A stretch of 64,000 bases of DNA from Nocardioides campestrisoli (GTDB taxonomy: Bacteria; Actinomycetota; Actinomycetes; Propionibacteriales; Nocardioidaceae), in contig NZ_CP061768.1 in NCBI RefSeq assembly GCF_013624435.2, forward strand, positions 3,500,001 through 3,564,000. Direction: 5' to 3'. How positions within the stretch are numbered: the stretch's first letter is position 1; every line of letters begins with the position of its first letter. Positions 1 through 8,633 of the stretch are shown piece after piece. The notes under the pieces were generated by a model. It was not told the origin of the DNA, searched no databases, and saw only the letters and a list, made by a program, of their open reading frames with translations. A program made the position numbers and the translations under genes.

Positions 1-382
1 CCCCGGCGCTGACCAGCGGGAAGGCGACCGTCCGGGCGCCGAGCTCGTCGGCCACCTCCAGGGCCCGCCGGTAGCAGGAGACCAGCAGCCCCCGGTCCCG
101 CTCGCCTGCGCGGTGGTTGGGCCCGACGACGTGGATCACCCACCGGGCCGGCAGCTCGCCGGCGGTGGTCCAGCCGGCGTCCCCGGTGGCCAGCCCCTGG
201 GGGAACCGGGCGACGCAGTCGGCCAGCACCGCCGGCCCGCCGGCCGCGTGGATCGCGCCGTCCACCCCGCCTCCCCCGCGCATCCGCCGGTTGGCGGCGT
301 TGACGACCGCGTCCACCTGCTGGGTGGTGAGGTCACCCCGCACCACGGTGACCCGGGCCCGGTGCCCGCCCACGCGGCTCAC
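1..382 (-). CDS. Macro-domain ADP-ribose hydrolase (partial, 3' end outside window)
   Basis: Reading the minus strand from GTG at 382 gives a macro domain. It shows VTVVRGDLTTQQVDAVVNAA, then ANRRMRGGGGVDGAIHAAGG and WVIHVVGPN, which are the adenine- and ribose-binding loops of the YmdB/O-acetyl-ADP-ribose deacetylase family. These enzymes remove ADP-ribose from acetylated ADP-ribose or modified proteins in the cytoplasm. The Asn-Ala-Ala-Asn and GGGGVDGAI motifs are intact. The start codon overlaps the stop of the upstream topoisomerase gene by four bases (GTGA), so the two are probably translationally coupled. The C-terminus lies beyond base 1. The family call is firm; the substrate is inferred. 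Confidence 0.85.
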   Translation of the reverse strand, partial: MSRVGGHRARVTVVRGDLTTQQVDAVVNAANRRMRGGGGVDGAIHAAGGPAVLADCVARFPQGLATGDAGWTTAGELPARWVIHVVGPNHRAGERDRGLLVSCYRRALEVADELGARTVAFPLVSAG

Positions 383-1383
383 TCGTCCACCAGCAGGTCG
401 AGGACGGCCCGCTCCATCGCCGCCTGCCGCTCGTCCGGGGTCTTCCAGGAGCGGCTCTCGAGCCGGACGGTCCGCCCCTCCTCGTAGGCCTCCACCACCC
501 GCGGGTCGACGTAGGAGCTGCGGGCCAGGGTGGGGGTGTTGCCGAGGAACTCCGAGACCTCGCGGAAGCAGGCCGCCAGGGCCCGGCGCCGGCTGGCGCG
601 GGTCTTGCCGGGCTCCTCGGTCTGGGCCAGGTGGCCGGCGGCGATCACGGTGGCGTGCCAGGTGCGGAAGTCCTTGGCGGTGGCCTCCACGCCGGTGGTG
701 TCGCGGATGTACTCGTTGACGGCGGCGGCGTCGAGCGTGCGCCACTGCCGCCCGTCCTTCCAGGTCAGCAGCCGGGGCTCGTCGCGGTTGCGGCGCCGGC
801 GCATCACCTCGATCGCCTCCACCACGGCGGGGTCGTCGATCTCGATGCAGTGCTCCACCCCGGACTTGCCGATGAAGCAGAAGATCAGCCGGTCCCCGCG
901 GCGGGTCACGTGCCGGCGCTCGAGGGTGGTGAGCCCGAAGCTGCCGTTCTGGTCGGCGTACACGTCGTTGCCGATCCGGAAGTAGCCCAGGTCGAGGAGC
1001 CGGACCGCGACGGCGCAGGCGCGGCCCCGGGTCATCCCCTCGGTGCCGAGGTCGGTCAGGACGACCTCGCGCGCCTTCGACATCGCCTTGCCGAACTCCA
1101 GCACCCGGTCGAACTTGGCGGCGTCGCGCTTGGCGCGCCACTGCGGGTGGTAGAGGTACTGGCGGCGGCCCGCGTCGTCGGTACCGACCGCCTGCAGGTG
1201 GCCGTGCGGGTACGGCGTGACCCACACGTCGCGCCAGGCCGGCGGGATGACCAGGTCGCGCACCCGCTGGGCGTCCTCCTCGTCGAGCCGCTCCCCGTGC
1301 TCGTCGAGGTAGACGAAGCCCCTCCCGGCGCGCCGCCGCGTCCAGCCCGGCTGGTCCGGGGACGTGCGGCGCAGTCGGGGCAT
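379..1383 (-). CDS. DNA topoisomerase IB (poxvirus type)
   Basis: The 334-residue protein is a bacterial type IB topoisomerase, which relaxes supercoils by nicking one strand and forming a 3'-phosphotyrosine link. The N-terminal domain has the family signature IPPAWRDVWVTPYPHGHLQA at about 46-65. The catalytic residues can be placed: Arg136 in GYFRIGND, Lys173 in IGKSG, Arg240 and His243 in KDFRTWHAT, and the nucleophile Tyr291 in ARSSYVDP. Length is normal for the family. It starts 10 bases after the secreted propeller gene and overlaps the macro-domain gene by four bases, so the three may be co-transcribed. Confidence 0.95.
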   Translation of the reverse strand: MPRLRRTSPDQPGWTRRRAGRGFVYLDEHGERLDEEDAQRVRDLVIPPAWRDVWVTPYPHGHLQAVGTDDAGRRQYLYHPQWRAKRDAAKFDRVLEFGKAMSKAREVVLTDLGTEGMTRGRACAVAVRLLDLGYFRIGNDVYADQNGSFGLTTLERRHVTRRGDRLIFCFIGKSGVEHCIEIDDPAVVEAIEVMRRRRNRDEPRLLTWKDGRQWRTLDAAAVNEYIRDTTGVEATAKDFRTWHATVIAAGHLAQTEEPGKTRASRRRALAACFREVSEFLGNTPTLARSSYVDPRVVEAYEEGRTVRLESRSWKTPDERQAAMERAVLDLLVDE

Positions 1384-1393
1384 GGCGTCCTCC

Positions 1394-2281
1394 TCACCTC
1401 ATGGGCACGAGCATCTCCAGGAGCCGCTGCCACCAGGTCGGCGACTGCTGGCCCTCCAGCGCCCGCAGTACCCCGCGGGGCACCTGGACACGCAGCACCT
1501 CGCTCCGCGCCCCCTCGGTGCTGATCCACACCTGGCCGTCGTCGGTCACCGCCAGCCCCTCCCCCTGCGGCTGCGGCGGCAGGTCGAACGTGGCGACGTG
1601 CTCGAGCTCGGGGTAGCGGTAGACGTGCGCCTGCTCGTAGCTGCGCAGCACCAGGTGCCGGCCGTCGGGCCAGAACGCGCCGTCGGTGACCATCCCGGCG
1701 ACCTCGCCCAGCACCGTCAGCGGCGCGGTCTCCCCGGGGACGAGCCGCTCGGGCGCGACGGCCACCTCGCCACCGAAGACACCCTTGCTGACCACGTGCA
1801 GCCGCCCGGAGCGGGGATGGACCAGCAGCGCCTCGGCGTCGCGGGGTCCGTCGGGCCAGACCAGGGTCGTCCGCGGCACGTCGACCCGGGTGGTGCCCCG
1901 CCCCACCGGCACCCGGGCCACCTCGATGCTGTCGCGGGCCCGCAGGTTGTCGCCGATGTCGCCGACCCAGACCTCCCCGGGACCGGCCGGGGCGAGCGCC
2001 TCGACGTCGCGCGGGTCGCCGGCCTGGCGCCACCAGGTGACGCCGACGGTCCGCCCGGTCGACGGGTCGACGGCGAAGACCCGGGCCCCGTCGCCGCTGT
2101 CGTTGACGGTGGCCAGTAGGTCGGCGCCTGGCACCAGCGCCAGGCCGGAGGACTCCACGATCTCGGGGTCGGTGAGGGTGAGGACCACGTCGCCCGCCTC
2201 CGGGGCCTCGGCGGCGGCCGCGCCCAGCACGAACGGCACGGCGAGCACCAGGCCTGCCAGTCCCCGCCGTACGCCGCTCAC
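1394..2281 (-). CDS. Secreted hypothetical protein, probable beta-propeller
   Basis: I chose GTG at 2281 (295 residues) because it places a clean signal peptide at the N-terminus (SGVRRGLAGLVLAVPFVLGA), whereas the longer open frame adds 44 Arg/Ser-rich residues with no family character. The mature part repeats short blade-like units such as DSGDGARVFAVDPSTG, EVWVGDIGDNLRARDS, DGRHLVLRSYEQAHVYRYPE and DDGQVWISTEG, which suggests an extracytoplasmic beta-propeller. No catalytic motif is recognisable and I assign no function. It sits directly upstream of the topoisomerase gene on the same strand and 19 bases after the methyltransferase gene. Confidence 0.7.
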   Translation of the reverse strand: MSGVRRGLAGLVLAVPFVLGAAAAEAPEAGDVVLTLTDPEIVESSGLALVPGADLLATVNDSGDGARVFAVDPSTGRTVGVTWWRQAGDPRDVEALAPAGPGEVWVGDIGDNLRARDSIEVARVPVGRGTTRVDVPRTTLVWPDGPRDAEALLVHPRSGRLHVVSKGVFGGEVAVAPERLVPGETAPLTVLGEVAGMVTDGAFWPDGRHLVLRSYEQAHVYRYPELEHVATFDLPPQPQGEGLAVTDDGQVWISTEGARSEVLRVQVPRGVLRALEGQQSPTWWQRLLEMLVPMR

Positions 2282-2300
2282 GCCTGGTCCACGACCCGCC

Positions 2301-3524
2301 TCAGGCCTCGAGCAGCTCGGCCAGCCGCGGCCGGATCTGCCAGGAGGCGACGAGGTCGTCGTACTCCTTGCGCACGCCCCCGCCCTTGACCGGCGCGCCG
2401 CTGCGCACCGCACGCAGCAGGGTGTTGCGCGGGGTGTGCTCGCTCTCGACGAACTCCACCACGTCGACCCGGTAGCCCTGGAGTCGCAGGATCGAGGCGC
2501 GCAGGGCGTCGGTGAGGGTGTCGGCGAACCGCTCGCGCAGGATCCCGTGCCGGGTCAGGGCGGCGTACGGCGCGGGCGTGGGCGCGCGGCGCAGCTGGGC
2601 GGCCACGTCGTGGTGGCAGCAGGGCGCGGCGAGCACCAGCGCCGCCTGCCACTCCACGGCCCGGGCGAGCGCCTCGTCGGTCGCGGTGTCGCAGGCGTGC
2701 AGGGCGAGCACCACGTCGGGCGGCTCGGGCAGCGACGCCTCGGCGATCGTGCCGACCACGAAGGAGGCCTCCACACCGAGCTGCTCGGCGACCGCGGTGT
2801 TGTGGTCGGCCGACTGCTGCTTGACGTCGACGCCGGTGACCCGCACCGGCAGGCCGCGCACGGCGGTGAGGTACCGCTGGGCCGCGAAGGTCAGGTAGGC
2901 GTTGCCGCAGCCGAGGTCGACGACCCGCAGCGGGTCCTCGTCGGTGGGCCGACGCAGGTGGCCCTTCGCCAGCGCCTCGGTCAGCGAGGCGTCGAGCAGC
3001 CGGAGGAACTCCTCCACCTGGCGGTACTTGGCCTGGCGGCTCGGCTTGATCCTGCCCTCGGCGGTCGAGATGCCCAGCGCCACCAGCACCGGGTCGTCCT
3101 CGGGCAGGAGACGTCCCTTGTCCCGGTCGTGCTCCCGGTCGACCTCGACCTCCGCGGCCCGGTCCGTGGTGTGCACGAGCGCCTCGAGCTTCTTGGTGAC
3201 CCGCACCTGGTGCTGCTGGGTGGTGGTCTCCACGTGCCAGTTGCCGAACGGCTCGTCGAGCAGGTCGTCGACCGCGTCGCGCGCCGGGCTCGGCTGTCCC
3301 GGCTCGCCGACCGCGTAGTTGCTGGTGTGCGCCTGCGTCTGGTCGTACGCCGTGACCTGGAGGTGTCGGCCCGCCTTGAGGTCGACGTAGCGCAGCTCCA
3401 CCCGCTTCCAGCGGGGCTGGGTGCCCTTCTGGCGTCCGGAGCCGACGGCACGCACGAGGACGTCCGGGTCGAGGATGTGACTTCGCATCCGGGCCAGGGC
3501 GCGGAGCAGGGGTTCGGCGCTCAT
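2301..3524 (-). CDS. SAM-dependent methyltransferase, METTL25/Methyltransf_32-like
   Basis: From ATG at 3524 the protein has 407 residues. The first 190 are a lineage-specific domain with many Gln, His and charged residues. A Rossmann methyltransferase domain follows, with motif I VVDLGCGNAYLTFAAQRYL and an acidic loop TGVDVKQQSADHN. It then shows LALHACDTATDEAL and LAAPCCHH, the hallmark of the Methyltransf_32 group that includes METTL25/RRNAD1. The substrate is unknown; an RNA or ribosome-linked target is only a guess from the family. The start codon overlaps the stop of the 28-residue upstream gene by one base (TGATG), so translation is probably coupled. Confidence 0.8.
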   Translation of the reverse strand: MSAEPLLRALARMRSHILDPDVLVRAVGSGRQKGTQPRWKRVELRYVDLKAGRHLQVTAYDQTQAHTSNYAVGEPGQPSPARDAVDDLLDEPFGNWHVETTTQQHQVRVTKKLEALVHTTDRAAEVEVDREHDRDKGRLLPEDDPVLVALGISTAEGRIKPSRQAKYRQVEEFLRLLDASLTEALAKGHLRRPTDEDPLRVVDLGCGNAYLTFAAQRYLTAVRGLPVRVTGVDVKQQSADHNTAVAEQLGVEASFVVGTIAEASLPEPPDVVLALHACDTATDEALARAVEWQAALVLAAPCCHHDVAAQLRRAPTPAPYAALTRHGILRERFADTLTDALRASILRLQGYRVDVVEFVESEHTPRNTLLRAVRSGAPVKGGGVRKEYDDLVASWQIRPRLAELLEA

Positions 3525-3610
3525 CACTTCACCAGCGCGGCGACCACGACGATCAGGATCAGTCCCCCGAGCGCCAGTGGGATCACGAGTCTGCGGTGGC
3601 GCGGGTTCAT
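3524..3610 (-). CDS. 28-residue single-pass membrane microprotein
   Basis: This tiny frame begins at ATG 3610, four bases inside the HTH gene's end (ATGA overlap), and ends in the TGATG that starts the methyltransferase gene. It encodes a basic N-terminus (MNPRHRR) followed by about 19 hydrophobic residues (LVIPLALGGLILIVVVAALV) and a final Lys, the classic shape of one transmembrane helix with the N-terminus inside. Overlaps at both ends make chance unlikely, but there is no homology evidence. Function is unknown. It may be no more than a coupling peptide. Confidence 0.5.
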   Translation of the reverse strand: MNPRHRRLVIPLALGGLILIVVVAALVK

Positions 3611-4266
3611 GGGATCGATGCTAGTTGCCACAGGCCAGCGGGCCACATCTGCCAGGGCCCGCCCGGCCCCGTGAGGAGACGTCCGCGACGCCACGCGTCG
3701 AACCAGTCCCCCGGGTCTGCCAGGGCGAGCATCGTGGCGGAGCTGCTCCGCCCCGGTTCGGCAGGCCGCGCCGCGACCAGGTCGCCACCGAGCAGCACGA
3801 AGCCTCCCGTGGTCGCCACGAAGGGCACGAACCCTTGTCGCTGCACCATCGACGTCAGCCTGACCCGCGCCAGGGGTGAGAGCCGCCACGGCCCGGACGC
3901 TGCTCGCAGCTGCTCTGCCGGCGCCGCGGCGAGGTCCGCGCCGCGCCAGGTCTGCGGCAGTCCGTCCGGCCCGCGCAGGCGCCGCTCAGGCGGAACCGTC
4001 CGGCGGGCGCCGAGCCGGGCGACGAAGGTGCCCCGGTGGCAGACCCGGGGCAGCCCGAGGTCCAGCAGGGGTCGCCGAGCGAGCGCCTCGACCTCGGCCG
4101 CCTCGTAGAGCACCGTTCCCCGCAGCCGCACGCCCGCGCCCGCAAGCCCCGCCCTGAGGACGCGGCGAGCGGTCTCCCGGTCCATGCCGCACCGGGCGCC
4201 CAGCACCTCGCACGCCTCGCGCTGGCTCCACGTCTCCCGCTGGCTCCTGACGGCCCCCTCGCTCAT
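3607..4266 (-). CDS. Hypothetical protein with N-terminal HTH-like segment
   Basis: The chosen ATG at 4266 gives 219 residues. A TACGCT hexamer lies eight bases upstream, which fits a nearly leaderless transcript. An in-frame start at 4308 would add 14 residues. The N-terminus (WSQREACEVLGARCGMDRET, then ARRVLRAGLA and LYEAAEVEALARRP) resembles a MerR/excisionase-type helix-turn-helix. The rest is Arg- and Leu-rich without a recognised domain. It heads a three-gene overlapping unit with the 28-residue membrane peptide and the methyltransferase. A long inverted repeat lies just upstream. DNA binding is inferred; the target is unknown. Confidence 0.65.
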   Translation of the reverse strand: MSEGAVRSQRETWSQREACEVLGARCGMDRETARRVLRAGLAGAGVRLRGTVLYEAAEVEALARRPLLDLGLPRVCHRGTFVARLGARRTVPPERRLRGPDGLPQTWRGADLAAAPAEQLRAASGPWRLSPLARVRLTSMVQRQGFVPFVATTGGFVLLGGDLVAARPAEPGRSSSATMLALADPGDWFDAWRRGRLLTGPGGPWQMWPAGLWQLASIP

Positions 4267-4355
4267 GACGGTCGAGCGTAGGGCTGCGCGTGTCCGACTG
4301 TCGGGCACTCTCCCCAGGCCCGAGAGCCCAGTCGAGAGGGTGTCCCCGCGGTCGT

Positions 4356-4414
4356 ACCGACGCGTCGATCGACAGCATCTACCCAGACCACTCGCTGTCG
4401 ATCGCCGCGTCGGT
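4356..4414. repeat. 21-bp inverted repeat with 17-base loop
   Basis: Arms at 4356-4376 (accgacgcgtcgatcgacag plus c) and 4394-4414 are reverse complements with a single mismatch. They are separated by a 17-base loop. No T-run follows on either side. The element lies between the 3' end of the FAD/Fe-S dehydrogenase gene and the HTH gene, both on the minus strand. It could act as a transcript-end hairpin or as an operator. Confidence 0.6.
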
Positions 4415-4447
4415 GCAACTGCTGGAGAGGTCCCTGCGGGAATCGCG

Positions 4448-7309
4448 TCAGGACCGGTGCGTGCCCGCCAGCAGCTCGGCGAGGTGCACCGCCTTGACCC
4501 CGGCGAGGTCGTCGAGCTGGGAGCGGCAGGAGAGCCCGTCGGCGAGCACCACGGCGTCCGGGTTCGCGCGGACCGCCGGGAGCAGCTGGAGCTCGGCGAC
4601 CGCCACGGAGACCTCGTAGTGCCCCTGCTCCATCCCGAAGTTGCCGGCCAGGCCGCAGCAGCCGCCGACCCGGGTCACGGTGGCCCCGGCCCGGGTCAGC
4701 AGCTGGGCGTCGGCCTCCCAGCCGACCACCGACTGCTGGTGGCAGTGCGGCTGCGCCACCACCTCGACGCCGGTGAGGTCCCGCGGCTGCCAGCCGCGCT
4801 CCTGCGAGAGCGTGGTGAGCAGCTCTGCCAGCGAGCGCACCCCGGTGGCGACCTGCTCGGCTCGCGGGTCGTCGCTGAGCTGCACGGCGTCCGAGCGCAG
4901 GGTGGCCAGGCAGGAGGGCTCCAGCGCGATCACCGGAGCACCGGAGGCGACGTAGGGCGCCAGCGTGTCGACCGTCCGCGCCATCGTCGCCCGGGCCTTG
5001 TCCAGCTGACCGGTCGAGATCCAGGTCAGCCCGCAGCAGGCGTCCGGGCCCACCAGGGCGGCGCGGAGCCCGGCTTCCTCGAGCAGCTGGATCGCGGCCT
5101 GCGCGGCCGTCGGCCGGAACTGGTCGGTGAAGGTGTCGGCCCAGATCCACACGTCCACCGCGGCGGCGAGCGGCTCCGAGCCGAGGGTGTCGCGGGCGGT
5201 CCGGGGCGCCACCGAGGGCAGCGAGCGACGGGGGTCGATGCCTGCCGCCTTCTTCACCGCCTTCATCAGTCCGTCGGCTCCCATCACCCGGCTGGCCAGC
5301 TTGCGGCCGCGGCGCTGCGGGGCGAGCCGCAGCAGGGCGGGCAGCCAGCCGAGGGTGTAGTGCGTGCGCGGACGCAGCTTCCCGCGGTAGGTCTGGTGCA
5401 GCGTCTCGGACTTGTAGGTGGCCATGTCGACGCCGGTCGGGCAGTCGCTGGCGCAGCCCTTGCAGGACAGGCAGAGGTCGAGCGCCTCGTGCACCGCCGG
5501 GTCGGCCAGCCCCTGGACCAGGGTTCCGTCCAGGGCCTCCTGGAGCACCCGGGAGCGTCCGCGGGTGGAGTCCTTCTCGTTCCGGGTGGCCTGCCAGGAC
5601 GGGCACATCACCGACGAGGCCGGGCCCGTGCCCGGCACAGCCACGCACTTGCCCACGCCCGTGCACCGGTGCACCGCCCGGCCCATGGAGCCACCGTCCT
5701 CGACGAACCGCAACAGCGCCGGGACCTCCGCCACCGGCCGGCTCGGCCGCAGGTCGGCGTCCACCGGGGCGGGATCGACGAGCACCCCGGGGTTGAGCAG
5801 CCCCGCGGGGTCGGCGGCCGCCTTGACCGCACCGAAGAGCCGCAGCGACTCCTCGTCGTACATCCGGGAGAGCAGCTCGGAGCGGGCGCGGCCGTCGCCG
5901 TGCTCGCCGGAGAGCGAGCCCCCGAGCGCGACGATCCGGTCGGTCGCGGCCTCCAGGAACTCCCGGAAGACCCGCCGCCCGCCGTCCGGGGAGTCCGGGC
6001 CGAAGGGGAAGTCGATCCGTGCGTGCACGCAGCCGTCGCCGAAGTGGCCGTAGGGGACGCCGTCCAGGTCGAACTCGCGCAGCACCTCGTCGAACTCGCG
6101 CAGCCAGGCGCCCAGCTTCTCCGGGGGCACGGCCGCGTCCTCCCAACCGGCGTACGCCGGACGCCCCAGGCTCCGGGCGGCCAGGCCGGCCCCGTCCTCG
6201 CGGATGCGCCACAGCGCGGCCGCGGCCGCCTCGTCGGCGACCTCCAGCCGGGCCAGCTCGCCGGCGGGCGGCAACGCGCCCTCGCCGGTCAGCTCGACGA
6301 AGAGCCAGCCGGCTCCCCGCGGCAGGTCGGGCACCGACTTCCCGGCGCCCCGGACCAGGTCGACGATCCGGGCGTCCAGCCCCTCGCAGGCGACCAGCCC
6401 GAGTCCCTGGCGGGCGGCGCCGACCAGGATCCCCGGCACCGCGTCCGCGGCGTCGATCATCGAGGGGTAGCCCAGCACCACCAGCCGGCGGGGCTCCTCC
6501 TCGACCATCCGGACGGTGGCCTCCAGGACCAGTCCCAGGGTGCCTTCGGAGCCCACCAGGAACCGGGCCACGTCGCGCCCCGACTCCGGCAGCAGGTGCT
6601 CCAGGGAGTAGCCGCTGACCTGGCGGGAGAACCGCCCGAAGGTCCGGCGCACGTGGCCCAGGTCGCCCTCGACCAGGTCGAGCAGCCGGCGGCTCACCGG
6701 GTCGGACGGCGTGGTCCCCCCGGCCAGCGAGACCTCGGTGCCGTCGCCCCAGAGCACGTCGAGGCCCAGCACGTTGTCCGCGGTGCGGCCGTAGCCCAGC
6801 GCCCGGGAGCCGCAGGCGTTGTTGCCGATCATCCCGCCGATGGTGCAGCGGGTGTGGGTCGAGGGGTCCGGCCCGAAGCGCACCCCGTGCGGTGCCGCGG
6901 CCCGCTGCAGGTTCGCGTGCACCACACCGGGCTCGACCCGTGCGGTCCGCGCCTCCCCGTCGACCGCCAGCACCCGGTTGAGGTGCCGGGTGGTGTCGAC
7001 CACGATCCCGGGGCCGACGGCGTTGCCGGCGATGGAGGTGCCCGCACCGCGCATCGTCAGGCCGGTGCCGCTCTCCCGGGCCACCGACAGCACGGCGGCG
7101 AGCTCGTCGCGGTGCCGGGGCCGGACCACGACCTGCGGCACGACCCGGTAGAGCGAGGCGTCGGTGGAGTAGACCGCCCGGGTGACCTCGGCGTCCGAGA
7201 CGTCCGAGACACCGGCGCGGCGAAGCGCGTGCGCCAGGTCGCTCGTGATCCGTGTGGACTCGACCGGACGGCTCACCTCGGGGACCTCATGAGCCCAATT
7301 GTTCACCAC
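4448..7309 (-). CDS. FAD-linked oxidase/Fe-S fusion, D-2-hydroxyacid dehydrogenase (D-2-hydroxyglutarate or D-lactate)
   Basis: This 953-residue protein joins three modules. Residues about 55-240 are an FAD-binding PCMH domain (RGAGTSIAGNAVGPG; IGNNACGSRALGYGRT). Residues about 245-510 are the FAD-oxidase C-terminal domain (YGHFGDGCVHARIDFPFGP; LSGEHGDGRARSELL). The C-terminal half is a glycolate-oxidase-F-like Fe-S part with CLSCKGCASDCPTGVDMA and two CCG segments (CCGLTWISTGQ; GGCCGLAGNFG). This layout is the YdiJ/Dld-II type of membrane-associated D-2-hydroxyacid dehydrogenase that passes electrons to the quinone pool. The gene lies 24 bases after a transhydrogenase that makes D-2-hydroxyglutarate, which favours that substrate. 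All key motifs look complete. Confidence 0.85.
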   Translation of the reverse strand: MVNNWAHEVPEVSRPVESTRITSDLAHALRRAGVSDVSDAEVTRAVYSTDASLYRVVPQVVVRPRHRDELAAVLSVARESGTGLTMRGAGTSIAGNAVGPGIVVDTTRHLNRVLAVDGEARTARVEPGVVHANLQRAAAPHGVRFGPDPSTHTRCTIGGMIGNNACGSRALGYGRTADNVLGLDVLWGDGTEVSLAGGTTPSDPVSRRLLDLVEGDLGHVRRTFGRFSRQVSGYSLEHLLPESGRDVARFLVGSEGTLGLVLEATVRMVEEEPRRLVVLGYPSMIDAADAVPGILVGAARQGLGLVACEGLDARIVDLVRGAGKSVPDLPRGAGWLFVELTGEGALPPAGELARLEVADEAAAAALWRIREDGAGLAARSLGRPAYAGWEDAAVPPEKLGAWLREFDEVLREFDLDGVPYGHFGDGCVHARIDFPFGPDSPDGGRRVFREFLEAATDRIVALGGSLSGEHGDGRARSELLSRMYDEESLRLFGAVKAAADPAGLLNPGVLVDPAPVDADLRPSRPVAEVPALLRFVEDGGSMGRAVHRCTGVGKCVAVPGTGPASSVMCPSWQATRNEKDSTRGRSRVLQEALDGTLVQGLADPAVHEALDLCLSCKGCASDCPTGVDMATYKSETLHQTYRGKLRPRTHYTLGWLPALLRLAPQRRGRKLASRVMGADGLMKAVKKAAGIDPRRSLPSVAPRTARDTLGSEPLAAAVDVWIWADTFTDQFRPTAAQAAIQLLEEAGLRAALVGPDACCGLTWISTGQLDKARATMARTVDTLAPYVASGAPVIALEPSCLATLRSDAVQLSDDPRAEQVATGVRSLAELLTTLSQERGWQPRDLTGVEVVAQPHCHQQSVVGWEADAQLLTRAGATVTRVGGCCGLAGNFGMEQGHYEVSVAVAELQLLPAVRANPDAVVLADGLSCRSQLDDLAGVKAVHLAELLAGTHRS

Positions 7310-7333
7310 GCCGGGAGGCCGCCCGCACCGCGT

Positions 7334-8599
7334 TCAGGACCACAGGGTCATCGAGTCCCGGAAGACGGTCGCCAGGTCCTCGGCCGACACCGGCCGCGGA
7401 GCCGTGGCCAGCAGCCGCTGCTGGGCCATCGCGCCCTCCACCAGCGCGTCGACGTCCCCCTCGCCGTAGCCGACCGCGCTCAGGCCGTCGGGGATCCCGA
7501 TGTCGCGCATCAGCGCCACCAGCACCGACGGCAGCGCCTCGGGCCCGGTGGCCGAGGAGGCGGGGTCGAGCAGCCGGGCAGCCGCGTCGTGCCGCGCCGG
7601 GTCCGCCTCGTAGGTGAACCGGAAGGCCGCCGGGGCCGTCAGCGAGACCGCCATCCCGTGCGGCACGATCGGCTCCTCGCCGGGGTAGCCCTCGGGCCGG
7701 AACTCCCGGACCCGGCCCGCGATCGGGTAGGCGCAGGCGTGCGGGATGTGCACCCCGGCGTTGCCGAAGCCGAGCCCGGCGAAGGTCGCCGCCAGCGCCA
7801 TCTGCTCCCGCGCCTTGGCGTCGTCGCCGTCGCGCACCGCGGCCCGGAATGCGCCGGAGAGCAGCGCCAGCGCCCGGGTCGCCCACATGTCGGCGATCGG
7901 GTTGGCGCCGCAGTAGGGCACCCGCTGCTCGGGCTGCTTGGCCTCGAAGTCGGCGTACCAGCGCGCCGTCCACGACTCCAGCGCGTGGCAGAGGATGTCC
8001 ATCCCCGCGGCTGCGGTCACCGCGGCCGGCTGGGTCATCGTCAGGTCCGGGTCGACGACCGCCAGGGTGGGCCGCAGCGCCGGGTGGCTGATCCCGGTCT
8101 TGACCTCCAGGGCGAGCACGTCGAGCACACAGATCGTGGTCGACTCCGAACCGGTGCCGGTGGTGGTCGGCACCGCGACCAGCGGGAGCAGCGGGCGCTC
8201 GGGCGCCCGACCCTTGCCGATCGGCGCGTTCAGGTAGTCGGTCAGCTCCCCCTCGTTGGTGGTGAGCAGGTTGACCGCCTTGGCGGTGTCGATGCTCGAG
8301 CCGCCGCCGACCGCGAGCACCGCGCCGAAGGGGCCGGCGTCCCGGGCGAAGGCGATCGCGTGCTCCAGCGAGGCGTCGGTCGGCTCGACGTGCACCTCGT
8401 CGTACGTCGTGACCTCCAGGCCCGCCGAGACCAGCTGGTCGGCGATCCGGCCCGGGTGCCCGGTGGCGGCCACGCCCGCGTCGGTGACGAGCAGGACCCG
8501 GGAGGCCCCCAGGGAGCGCAGGTCGTGCGCAAGCTCACCGGTGGCCCCGCGCCCGAACTTCAGCGCGGGTGCTGCGTAGGTGAAGATCTGCTCGCTCAC
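7334..8599 (-). CDS. Hydroxyacid-oxoacid transhydrogenase (ADHFE1-like iron-containing dehydrogenase)
   Basis: The 421-residue protein is a type III iron-containing alcohol dehydrogenase of the HOT branch. It has the nucleotide loop LAVGGGSSIDTAKAVNLL, VPTTTGTGSEST, and the metal-site His residues in DILCHALES, GVHIPHACAYPI and IVPHGMAVSLTAPA. The long insert between the two halves (WYADFEAKQPEQRVPYCGAN) is typical of this branch. HOT enzymes couple oxidation of 4-hydroxybutyrate to reduction of 2-oxoglutarate, giving succinic semialdehyde and D-2-hydroxyglutarate with bound cofactor. The D-2-hydroxyacid dehydrogenase gene follows after 24 bases, which could recycle the product. Confidence 0.85.
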   Translation of the reverse strand: MSEQIFTYAAPALKFGRGATGELAHDLRSLGASRVLLVTDAGVAATGHPGRIADQLVSAGLEVTTYDEVHVEPTDASLEHAIAFARDAGPFGAVLAVGGGSSIDTAKAVNLLTTNEGELTDYLNAPIGKGRAPERPLLPLVAVPTTTGTGSESTTICVLDVLALEVKTGISHPALRPTLAVVDPDLTMTQPAAVTAAAGMDILCHALESWTARWYADFEAKQPEQRVPYCGANPIADMWATRALALLSGAFRAAVRDGDDAKAREQMALAATFAGLGFGNAGVHIPHACAYPIAGRVREFRPEGYPGEEPIVPHGMAVSLTAPAAFRFTYEADPARHDAAARLLDPASSATGPEALPSVLVALMRDIGIPDGLSAVGYGEGDVDALVEGAMAQQRLLATAPRPVSAEDLATVFRDSMTLWS

Positions 8600-8633
8600 G
8601 GATGGCTCCTGGTGCTCGGTCCCCCCACCCCGG

